DNA of 10,696 bases, taken from NCBI GenBank assembly GCA_027031685.1, contig JALVPS010000381.1:1-10696 (forward strand), given 5' to 3'. Each line of letters begins with the position of its first letter. Position 1 is the stretch's first letter. Both the position numbers and the translations under genes were made by a program. Under the pieces are notes generated by a model that searched no databases, was not told the DNA's origin, and saw only the letters and a list, made by a program, of their open reading frames with translations. Source of the DNA: Gammaproteobacteria bacterium (GTDB taxonomy: Bacteria > Pseudomonadota > Gammaproteobacteria > UWMA-0217). Positions 1 to 6,231 of the stretch are shown here, piece after piece.

Positions 1-2
1 GC

Positions 3-954
3 GCCGCGCAGACCGTGACCATCAGCAACAACGGCGGCGCGGACCTCACCATCACCGGCCCCGTGACCCTGGCCGGCACCAATCCCGACCAGTTCGAGGT
101 GACCGCCGACAGCTGCTCCAATACCACCCTGGCAGCGGGGGCCGAGTGCGCCGTGACGGTGGTCTTCAAGCCCACCGCCGTGGGGCCGCAGTCCGCCACC
201 CTGAACGTTCCCTCCGACGATCCGGACACCAATCCGCTCACCGTGCCCCTCGCGGGGACTGGCGTGGCGGGGCCCACGGGTGGCATCGCCATCGACACGC
301 CGGCCACGGGGCTGGACTTCGGCAGCCAGCAAGTGGGCACCGCCAGTGCCGCGCAGACCGTTACCGTCACCAACAATGGCACGGCGCCGCTCACCGTCTC
401 GGCGGTCACTGTGACCGGCAGCAACGCGGGTGACTTTGCGGCCGACGGCACGGCTTGCACCGGTGCGCCGCTGGCCGCCGGCGCCAGCTGCGCCATTCCG
501 GTCACCTTCACGCCCAGTGCCGAGGGGCCGCGCGCGGCTACCCTCACCATCGCCTCCGACGACCCGGACAGCCCCAGCCTCACGGTGCCGCTGGCCGGCA
601 CCGGCCTGGTGGCCCCGGTCGGCGATGTGGATCTGGGCGCCGCCGCCGGCGGGCTGGACTTCGGCACCGTCGAGGTGGGCCAGTCGGCCCCCGGCAAGGC
701 CATTACCCTGACCAACCAGGGCGCCGCCGCCCTGGCCGTCGGCACGGTGGCCCTGGGTGGCACCGACGCCGACCAGTTCACGCTCGACGCCAGCGCCTGT
801 ACCGGGCAGAGCCTGGCCGCCGGCGCCAGTTGCGCCATCGTCGTCGGCTTCGCGCCCACCAGCCTGGGGGCCAAGACTGCCACCGTGACCATCACCAGCG
901 ACGACCCGGACGAGCCCAGCGTGACCGTGCCATTGCAGGGCGTGGGCACCGGAT
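3..954 (+). repeat. Three tandem HYDIN-like/choice-of-anchor D repeats, about 342-345 nt period
   Basis: AAQTVT recurs at 3 and 348 (345 nt apart), and GLDFG recurs at 309 and 651 (342 nt apart). The first copy lacks its opening at the window edge. Each unit ends in a block of the form SDDPD...VPLxGxG. A 27-nt block at 471-497 recurs at 813-839 with only two differences. Such Ig-like repeats are usual in large bacterial surface proteins, and more copies probably lie upstream. Confidence 0.85.
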
Positions 955-2696
955 CGGAAGACCGTGACCACGACGGCCTCGCCGATCGCGACGAGCTGGC
1001 TCTGGGCACTGACCCGGACAACGCCGACACCGATGGTGACAGCATAGCCGACGGGGTCGAGGTGGGCGATCCGGCCGCTCCGAAGGATACCGACGGCGAT
1101 ACCATCATCGATGCCCTGGAGCCCAACAACCTGGACACCGACGGCGATGGCCGGGTGAACTTCAACGATCCCGACGACGACGGCGAGGGCGGCCCCACCG
1201 GCCCGGACGGGGAGGTCGGTCCCGACCCGCGCAATCCGCCCGACACCGACGGTGATGGCATCCCCGACTACCTGGATGCAGACAGCCTGAACGCGGCCGC
1301 CACCGCCGACTCCTCCGGCGACTCCGACGGTGATGGCCTGAGCGACAAGGCCGAGTGCGGCGGCAAGGAGCCGTTCTGCGTGGACAGCGATGGCGACGCC
1401 GTGCCGGATTACATGCAGGCCCGCCAGGCTGCCGTGCTCCGCGAGAGCGGTAACCGCGGCGAGGTCAAGACCGGACTGGAAGGGGGCATCGGCGGTGGCG
1501 CCACCGGCTTGCCGCTGCTGGCCCTGCTGGGGGCCGCCCTGTGGCGGCGCCGGCGGTTGGCCGCGGTGGCCGGCCTGAGCGGTGGTGCCCTGTTGGGGGG
1601 TGGGGCGCCACCGGCCGGCGCCGACCAGGGGCAGGGCTACGTGGGGGCCGGCATTGGCGTGTCTAGGGTCGAGCCGGATGCCTCGGGCACGTCCTACTCG
1701 GTGGCCGACGACAATGACATGGGCTGGAAGGTGTTTTTGGGTTACGACCTCAGCAAGTACTGGACACTGGAAGCATTCTGGGCCGACTTGGGCCAGTCGG
1801 ACATGAACCCCGGCGGCGCCATCGACTACCGCGTATATGGACTGGAGGGCCTGCTCTACATGCCCGGCAACGTGCCCGGCCTGTCGGCTTTCCTCAAGCT
1901 GGGGGTGGGCCGGCTGGACACCTACAGCAACAATGTGCCCTTCACGCAGGTGGAGGACACGCAGCTTATCGGTGGCCTGGGCGCCGAGTATCAGTTCGCC
2001 AACCACCTGGCGGTGCGCGGCGAGTATGAATACTTCGACCGGGATGCCCAGCTGGTGTCGGTGAGCCTGATGGGACGCTTCGGGGGCGCCAGGCCCGCGC
2101 CGGCGCCAGAGCCGGCGCCAAAGCCGGCACCGCAACCGAAGCCGAAGCCGGTGCCCAAGCTGCGGGACAGCGACTATGATGGCGTATTCGACATCTCCGA
2201 CCGTTGCCCGAACACGCCGGAGGGCGTGCAGGTGGATGGTGCTGGCTGTCCCATCGACCGGGACGGCGATGGTGTGCTCAACAGCCGTGACAAGTGCCCG
2301 GACACCGCGCCCGGCACCAAGGTGGACGACGTGGGCTGTCCGTTGGTGGAGAAATTCAGCGGCGTGCTGGAGGGCGTGACCTTCTATTCCGGGTCCGACC
2401 GCCTGACGGAGCACGCCAAGGAGATCCTGGACGGCGTGGCCGAGCAGCTGCTGCGCTACCCCACGGTGCACGTGCTGGTGGTGGGGCACACCGACAACGT
2501 AGGCTCGGCGGATTACAACAAGAAGCTGTCGCTGCGCCGCGCACAGGCCGTGGCGCGCTATCTGGTGAGCCGCGGCGTGGATGCGGCGCGCCTGCGCTAC
2601 ACCGGCAAGGGCGAGGCGGAGCCGCGGGCTTCCAATGCCACCCCGGAGGGGCGGGCCCTCAACCGGCGCGTGGAGTTCATCGTCACCCAGCAGTGA
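3..2696 (+). CDS. Large surface protein (5'-partial): HYDIN-like repeats + Asp-rich Ca-binding repeats + OmpA barrel + OmpA_C
   Basis: The reading frame is open to the left edge, so the true start lies upstream; the GTG at 15 is an internal Val of a repeat. Order of parts: three HYDIN-like (choice-of-anchor D) Ig-fold repeats (3-954), each with a Cys pair around an LAAGA(S/E)C motif; an Asp-rich tract with many DxDGD-type calcium-binding loops (about 957-1420); a Gly-rich, hydrophobic, RRRR segment (1482-1556); a second hydrophobic stretch ending AGA before Asp (1557-1622); an OmpA-like beta-barrel with alternating aromatic strands (about 1623-2090); a Pro/Lys/Ala linker (2091-2160); two TSP3 repeats with CP motifs (2166-2345); and an OmpA C-terminal peptidoglycan-binding domain (about 2350-2696) with the HTDNVGS and LSLRRAQAV motifs and a final NRRVEF. 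The Asp of HTDN and the Arg of LSLRRAQ match the diaminopimelate-binding pair known in OmpA. The likely role is an outer-membrane/peptidoglycan anchor carrying an extended adhesive or structural domain. The family assignment is firm at the C-terminus; the surface role is inferred. Confidence 0.88.
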   Translation, partial: AAQTVTISNNGGADLTITGPVTLAGTNPDQFEVTADSCSNTTLAAGAECAVTVVFKPTAVGPQSATLNVPSDDPDTNPLTVPLAGTGVAGPTGGIAIDTPATGLDFGSQQVGTASAAQTVTVTNNGTAPLTVSAVTVTGSNAGDFAADGTACTGAPLAAGASCAIPVTFTPSAEGPRAATLTIASDDPDSPSLTVPLAGTGLVAPVGDVDLGAAAGGLDFGTVEVGQSAPGKAITLTNQGAAALAVGTVALGGTDADQFTLDASACTGQSLAAGASCAIVVGFAPTSLGAKTATVTITSDDPDEPSVTVPLQGVGTGSEDRDHDGLADRDELALGTDPDNADTDGDSIADGVEVGDPAAPKDTDGDTIIDALEPNNLDTDGDGRVNFNDPDDDGEGGPTGPDGEVGPDPRNPPDTDGDGIPDYLDADSLNAAATADSSGDSDGDGLSDKAECGGKEPFCVDSDGDAVPDYMQARQAAVLRESGNRGEVKTGLEGGIGGGATGLPLLALLGAALWRRRRLAAVAGLSGGALLGGGAPPAGADQGQGYVGAGIGVSRVEPDASGTSYSVADDNDMGWKVFLGYDLSKYWTLEAFWADLGQSDMNPGGAIDYRVYGLEGLLYMPGNVPGLSAFLKLGVGRLDTYSNNVPFTQVEDTQLIGGLGAEYQFANHLAVRGEYEYFDRDAQLVSVSLMGRFGGARPAPAPEPAPKPAPQPKPKPVPKLRDSDYDGVFDISDRCPNTPEGVQVDGAGCPIDRDGDGVLNSRDKCPDTAPGTKVDDVGCPLVEKFSGVLEGVTFYSGSDRLTEHAKEILDGVAEQLLRYPTVHVLVVGHTDNVGSADYNKKLSLRRAQAVARYLVSRGVDAARLRYTGKGEAEPRASNATPEGRALNRRVEFIVTQQ
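1482..1622 (+). other. Internal GlyGly-CTERM-like tag followed by a signal-peptide-like stretch
   Basis: Codons 1482-1499 encode GGIGGG, 1503-1544 a hydrophobic stretch (TGLPLLALLGAALW) and 1545-1556 RRRR. This is the layout of C-terminal GlyGly-CTERM sorting tags, yet here the frame runs on. The next part, 1557-1622, is Leu/Ala/Gly-rich and ends AGA before Asp, like a signal-peptide h-region with an A-x-A cleavage site in front of the OmpA barrel. The arrangement is visible directly. Any processing, or origin by gene fusion, is inference. Confidence 0.55.
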
Positions 2697-2708
2697 GCGA
2701 TAGCGGGA

Positions 2709-2758
2709 GTGTGATGCCGTGTCCGCGGTGACTACGCCATTCCGGACCGGCATCACAC
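2709..2758 (+). terminator. 50-nt near-perfect hairpin after the OmpA fusion gene
   Basis: GTGTGATGCCG (2709-2719) pairs fully with CGGCATCACAC (2748-2758). After a bulged T at 2720, GTCCG (2721-2725) pairs with CGGAC (2743-2747), giving 16 base pairs. An inner GGTG/CGCC stem (2727-2730 with 2735-2738) closes on an ACTA loop. It starts 12 bases after the stop codon. No T-run follows, so it may be a weak or Rho-assisted terminator, an mRNA 3'-end stabiliser, or a protein-binding palindrome. Confidence 0.55.
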
Positions 2759-2856
2759 GCCGCCGGTAATTGAGCGACTATCATGGGGCCCGCCCGCCGA
2801 CGCGGTGGGCGCCGAAGAACCAACTACAACAACGAGGAAAGGGAGTTCCTTGCATC

Positions 2857-3828
2857 ATGTTGATACAGCGTCTCCGATGTCTGCGCACGGATGAAGTGCA
2901 GCGCTTTACCGACGAGCTGAAACTGATCTTCTCTGCCGTGTTGCACCAGATCAACCGGCTGGAACGCCAGCTCATCCTGCGTCGCCCCCAGCCCAACTCC
3001 CTGTTCCTCAAGCCGCACGGCCACCTCGAGTGTCCGTTCGGCGCCTGGTATCACAGCGTCCAGCATCCTGCCCTGCGCGAGGACCCGGAGTTCCGTCGCC
3101 TGGGCGAGGAGCACCGCGACTGCTTCCGCCGCGCGGCGCGGCTGATGGCCGATCTGCAGCAGGACCGGCCCCTGGACGCGGCCGCCTACGATGCCTACCT
3201 GGCCGCCCAGGAGCGTTTCCTGTCCAGCCTGCAGAAGGTGATCTTCTCGCTCGGCGAGCTGGGCTCCAGTCTCGACCATCTCACCGGCCTGCCCAACCGC
3301 AAGGCCTTCCTGGACGCGCTGCGCACTGAGGTGGTGCGCGCCGTGCGCCAGGGGCATCCCACCTGCCTGGTGTACGCCGACATCGACTTCTTCAAGGCCA
3401 TCAACGACACCCATGGCCACCCGGCCGGTGACGAGGTGCTGCGCGCGGTGGCGCGCTGCTTCGTGGACACGGTGCGGCGCTACGACCTGGTGGCGCGCTA
3501 CGGGGGCGAGGAATTCGTGTTCTGCTTGCCGGAGACCACCCTGGCGGAGGGGCTGCGGGTGATGGAGCGGGTGCGTACCACGCTGGCCGGCTGGCCCATC
3601 CTGCTGGAGGACGGGCGCAGCTTGTATGTGACCGCCTCTTTCGGGTTGGCCGAGCTGGACCCGCGCCGCTCGCTGCGCGACAACCTGCAGCGTGCCGACC
3701 GCGCCCTGTATCGGGCCAAGCGCGCCGGCCGCAATCGCTGCCACGCCTGGCGCGACGAGCCGTCCATCGAGCGGGCTCCGGCCAGCCCGGTACCGTCAGT
3801 GCCACCCCTGCACGCCGCGGTGCACTGA
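2857..3828 (+). CDS. CZB-GGDEF diguanylate cyclase (DgcZ-like)
   Basis: This 323-aa protein would make c-di-GMP from two GTP. Residues about 20-95 resemble a chemoreceptor zinc-binding (CZB) domain: H30, C59 in an ECPFGAWY motif, and H86 match the spacing of H22, C52 and H79 in E. coli DgcZ. Residues about 139-297 form the GGDEF domain: DHLTGLPNRKAF, metal-binding DIDFFK, NDTHGHPAGD and an intact GGEEF active site (216-220). An RRYD inhibitory site lies five residues upstream (207-210), so product inhibition is likely. No signal peptide or membrane segment is seen, so it should be cytoplasmic. The start at 2857 is preferred over the TTG at 2770 because it is an ATG with a GAGGAAAGGGAG-like ribosome site (about 2834-2845) ahead of it, and because it removes an unconserved-looking leader. 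Oddity: the position of DgcZ's fourth ligand (H83) is F90, next to C89. The tail after residue 300 is Pro/Ala-rich and looks disordered. Confidence 0.9.
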   Translation: MLIQRLRCLRTDEVQRFTDELKLIFSAVLHQINRLERQLILRRPQPNSLFLKPHGHLECPFGAWYHSVQHPALREDPEFRRLGEEHRDCFRRAARLMADLQQDRPLDAAAYDAYLAAQERFLSSLQKVIFSLGELGSSLDHLTGLPNRKAFLDALRTEVVRAVRQGHPTCLVYADIDFFKAINDTHGHPAGDEVLRAVARCFVDTVRRYDLVARYGGEEFVFCLPETTLAEGLRVMERVRTTLAGWPILLEDGRSLYVTASFGLAELDPRRSLRDNLQRADRALYRAKRAGRNRCHAWRDEPSIERAPASPVPSVPPLHAAVH

Positions 3829-3849
3829 AGCGGCCACCGCTGCGGCCGG

Positions 3850-5220
3850 TCACTGATAGACGAGATCGGGCAGCCAGGTGGCCAGCCGGGGCCAGGCGGC
3901 CAGCAGCGCCAATGTGAGCAGCTGGATGACGATATAGGGCGCCACGCCGCGATAGATGTCCGCCGTGCGCACTTCCGGCGGCGCCACCCCGCGCAGGTAG
4001 AACAGGGCGAAGCCGAAGGGCGGGGTGAGGAAGGAGGTCTGCAGGTTGATGGCGATCATGATGCCCAGCCACACCGGGTCCAGCCCCAAGGTGAGCAGCA
4101 CCGGGCCCACGATCGGCACCACCACGAAGGTGATCTCGATGAAGTCCAGCACGAAGCCCAGCACGAACATCACCGCCATCACCACCACCACCGCGCCGAA
4201 CACGCCGCCCGGCAGGTGGGTGAGGACCTCGTGCACGGCGTCGTCGCCGCCCAGCCCGCGGAAGGTGAGCGAGAACAGGGCCGCGCCGATGAGGATCATG
4301 AACACCATGCTGGACACGCGCACCGTGGTGCGCATTACGTCGCGCAGGCGGTCCAGGGTGAACTGGCGGTTGACGGCGGCCAGCAGCATGGCGCCCACCG
4401 CGCCCACCGAGGCGGCCTCCGTGGGTGTGGCCATGCCGGCCATGATGGAGCCCAGCACGGCCACCATGAGCAGCAGGGGCGGCAGCAGCACCCTGAGCAT
4501 CTGGCCCGTGCCCACCGCCCCGCCGTCGTCGGGATCGCGTGGCATGCGCGCCGGGCGCCAGATCGATACCCCCATCAAGTAGAGCAGGTACAGCCCCACC
4601 AGCAGGAGGCCGGGGATCACCGCGCCGATGAACAGGTCGCCCACCGACACCGTGTCCGGCGAGAACACCCCCTGGTCGAGCTGCGCCTGCTGGTAGGCGG
4701 AGGACAGCACGTCGCCCAGCAGCACGAGGATGATGGACGGCGGGATGATCTGCCCCAGGGTGCCCGAGGCGCAGATGGTGCCGCAGGACAGGGCCGGGTC
4801 GTAGCCGCGCTTGAGCATGGTGGGCAGCGACAGCAGGCCCATGGTGACCACCGTGGCACCGACGATGCCGGTGCTGGCCGCCAGCAGCATGCCGACGATG
4901 ACCACCGCGAAGGCCAGCCCGCCGGGGCGTCGGCCGAACAGCCGCCCCATGGTCTCCAGCAGCTCCTCGGCCAGCCGCGAGCGCTCCAGCATCACGCCCA
5001 TGAACACGAACAGCGGTACCGCCAGCAGGGTCTGGTTGGTCATGATGCCGTATAGGCGCGAGGGCAGGGCGTCCAGGAACACCGGATCGAAGAGGCCCAG
5101 CGCGGTGCTGAGCCAGGCGAACAGCAGGGCCACCCCGCCCAGGGTGAAGGCCACTGGGTAGCCGGCCATGAGCACCACGATGACCGACAGGAACAGCAGC
5201 AGCGGCGGCCACAGGTTCAT
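3850..5220 (-). CDS. TRAP transporter large permease (DctM type; mannitol/chloroaromatic-like subfamily)
   Basis: This 456-aa inner-membrane protein forms the transport channel of a tripartite ATP-independent periplasmic (TRAP) carrier, which takes up organic acids coupled to an ion gradient. A dozen or so hydrophobic segments run from residue 5 to 450. Family hallmarks are GTICASGTLGQIIPPSI (147-163), ATPTEAASVGAVGA (264-277) and NLQTSFLTPPFGFALFYL (392-409); the last is typical of the FcbT3/TakM-like group. The ATG at 5220 gives an ATGA overlap with the stop of the small permease and starts at a normal hydrophobic N-terminus; the longer frame upstream merely shadows the small permease gene. 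The gene ends 21 bases from the convergent diguanylate cyclase. The substrate cannot be read from the sequence: keto acids, lactate or aromatic acids are all possible. Confidence 0.92.
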   Translation of the reverse strand: MNLWPPLLLFLSVIVVLMAGYPVAFTLGGVALLFAWLSTALGLFDPVFLDALPSRLYGIMTNQTLLAVPLFVFMGVMLERSRLAEELLETMGRLFGRRPGGLAFAVVIVGMLLAASTGIVGATVVTMGLLSLPTMLKRGYDPALSCGTICASGTLGQIIPPSIILVLLGDVLSSAYQQAQLDQGVFSPDTVSVGDLFIGAVIPGLLLVGLYLLYLMGVSIWRPARMPRDPDDGGAVGTGQMLRVLLPPLLLMVAVLGSIMAGMATPTEAASVGAVGAMLLAAVNRQFTLDRLRDVMRTTVRVSSMVFMILIGAALFSLTFRGLGGDDAVHEVLTHLPGGVFGAVVVVMAVMFVLGFVLDFIEITFVVVPIVGPVLLTLGLDPVWLGIMIAINLQTSFLTPPFGFALFYLRGVAPPEVRTADIYRGVAPYIVIQLLTLALLAAWPRLATWLPDLVYQ

Positions 5221-5723
5221 GGCCGCCATCCTCCCAGCATGGCCAGCTGGCGCACCGCCAGGGACAGGCCCTGCAGCAGCAACAGCAGCGGCAGCAGCAG
5301 GATGTAGCTCTTGAGCACGAACACCAGTGGCAGTCCGCCGGCCTCCTGGGAGCCCTCCAGCAGCGCCCAGGACTTGAGCACGTAGGGCAGCCCCGACCAC
5401 AGCATGAACACGCAGAAGGGCAGCAGCAGAACCAGTGTGCCCAGCAGATCCACCCAGGCGCGCCCGCGCGGCGAGAGGCGCTGGTAGAAGATGTCCACCC
5501 GCACGTGGTCGTTATGGCGCAGGGTGTAGGCGGCTCCCCCCATGAACACCAGGGCATGCAGGTACAGCACCGACTCCTGCATGGCGATAGCGCCCCAGTC
5601 GAAGCCGTAGCGCAGCACCACGATGAGGAAGGTGATCAGCACCATGGCCAGTGTCAACCAGGCCAGTGCCCGCCCGATCCACTCATTGATCCAGTCCGCC
5701 GTGTCGGCCAGTCGCGCCAGCAT
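5217..5723 (-). CDS. TRAP transporter small permease (DctQ type)
   Basis: This 168-aa protein has four hydrophobic segments (about 18-37, 51-67, 90-110, 134-157), the usual DctQ topology. The motif HVRVDIFYQRLSPRGRAWVD (73-92) between helices 2 and 3 is characteristic of the family. The EGSQEAGGLP loop followed by LKSYI (123-141) resembles the mannitol/chloroaromatic (FcbT2/TakQ-like) branch. It pairs with the large permease and is needed for complex function. A good GGAGG ribosome site (complement of 5730-5734) lies six bases from the ATG. Its stop overlaps the ATG of the next gene by four bases, so the two are probably translationally coupled. No periplasmic binding protein gene lies upstream (the 508 bases before it are noncoding) or between the permease genes, which is uncommon. 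Confidence 0.92.
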   Translation of the reverse strand: MLARLADTADWINEWIGRALAWLTLAMVLITFLIVVLRYGFDWGAIAMQESVLYLHALVFMGGAAYTLRHNDHVRVDIFYQRLSPRGRAWVDLLGTLVLLLPFCVFMLWSGLPYVLKSWALLEGSQEAGGLPLVFVLKSYILLLPLLLLLQGLSLAVRQLAMLGGWRP

Positions 5724-5889
5724 GGGATGCCTCCGCTTGACAGTGGCGGCGATGGTACACCGAAAGCCCGCGCCAGGGGGAAGGGGGCGGTCTGATGAAG
5801 GCCCGGTGGATGGGGGCGACGGGGCTGGCCAGGCCGAAAATCAGGGGCTTCCCGACGACAATGGCGTGCCCGATCAATGGCGAATTTAT

Positions 5890-5938
5890 GGGCATATATT
5901 TTTTTTATATCTAATTGATTTTATGGCCTCATATGCCC
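5890..5938. repeat. 8-bp inverted repeat flanking the AT-rich core
   Basis: GGGCATAT (5890-5897) and ATATGCCC (5931-5938) are perfect reverse complements whose starts lie 41 bases apart, close to four helical turns. Between them lies nearly pure A/T sequence. This fits paired half-sites for a regulator around a promoter, or a cruciform, but no known regulator motif was recognised. Confidence 0.45.
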
Positions 5939-5977
5939 CGTCTATTGTCGGGGCGATGCGCAAAAAGACGCTTGCGC
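5935..5977 (+). repeat. Two tandem 20-nt hairpins upstream of aprM
   Basis: GCCCCG (5935-5940) pairs with CGGGGC (5949-5954) across an 8-nt loop. Three bases later GCGCAA (5958-5963) pairs with TTGCGC (5972-5977), also across an 8-nt loop. Both have six-bp stems. The first shares bases 5935-5938 with the larger inverted repeat at 5890-5938, so the two structures exclude each other. Neither is followed by a T-run. Confidence 0.4.
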
Positions 5978-6215
5978 GGGGGGGCATTGTCCGTCAGAAT
6001 GTGCGGCCGCCATGCCCGACAAAGGTCCGTTGTCCATGCCTGCAAGCCGTGCCGCCGCGGGCGCGGTCCCGGCGGCCAGCAAGGCCCGCGGGGTCGGGCG
6101 GTGGAAGATGGCGGGAATGGCGTCGGTCATGAATGAATTCCGGGCGCTGAGCGCAGTGCTACTGATAACCGTTTGCATTTGAGCAGGATTGTCGATGTTG
6201 TTTTTGGTTCACCCT

Positions 6216-6221
6216 GAGGAG
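6216..6221 (+). promoter_or_regulatory. Ribosome binding site of aprM
   Basis: GAGGAG lies ten bases before the aprM ATG (6232) but only five before an out-of-frame ATG at 6227, which would encode four residues and stop at 6241. Only the 6232 frame gives AprM, so it is the real start of the gene. The first ATG may compete for ribosomes. Confidence 0.6.
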
Positions 6222-6231
6222 ATCAAATGAA

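Larger units (their letters stand above)
5724..6231. promoter_or_regulatory. Divergent intergenic region between TRAP genes and aprM
   Basis: These 508 bases must hold the promoters for the leftward TRAP unit and the rightward apr operon. The GC-rich background is broken by an AT-rich core at about 5883-5934, including eight consecutive T at 5899-5906 flanked by ATATA and TATAT. CAATGGCG occurs twice in direct orientation (5859-5866, 5875-5882), and several inverted repeats lie at 5867-5977. I could not assign a convincing -35/-10 pair on either strand. The stretch from about 5980 to 6215 shows no gene I trust, so the apr mRNA may have a leader of up to about 300 bases. Confidence 0.5.

Noticed and set aside
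2770..2856. TTG at 2770 as start of the diguanylate cyclase
   Set aside because: A rare start codon without a ribosome site, adding 29 residues outside the known domain; ATG 2857 has a fitting upstream purine-rich site.
2824..3744. 306-codon minus-strand frame opposite the diguanylate cyclase
   Set aside because: Low-complexity Gln/Val/Gly/His composition and full overlap with a well-supported GGDEF gene.
3829..3841. Small AGCGG/CCGCT hairpin between the convergent cyclase and TRAP genes
   Set aside because: Five-bp stem with a three-base loop and no T-run on either strand; too weak to call a bidirectional terminator.
3401..5557. 718-codon minus-strand frame overlapping the TRAP permeases
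   Set aside because: It lies in another frame of the dctM/dctQ region and continues opposite the GGDEF gene; its composition is Arg/Ala/Gly/His-rich with no domain, so it is a shadow.
5737..5765. TTGACA at 5737-5742 as a -35 box
   Set aside because: It is a perfect hexamer on the plus strand, but no -10-like sequence follows at 16-18 bases and the apr start is almost 500 bases away.
5942..6178. 78-codon minus-strand ORF in the intergenic region
   Set aside because: No domain, no good ribosome site, biased composition.
6012..6182. Possible 56-aa plus-strand ORF ending in a hydrophobic stretch, 49 bases before aprM
   Set aside because: No ribosome site before the ATG, Ala/Arg/Gly-rich composition typical of GC-rich noncoding DNA, and nothing recognisable. 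Ribosome profiling or conservation could revive it.
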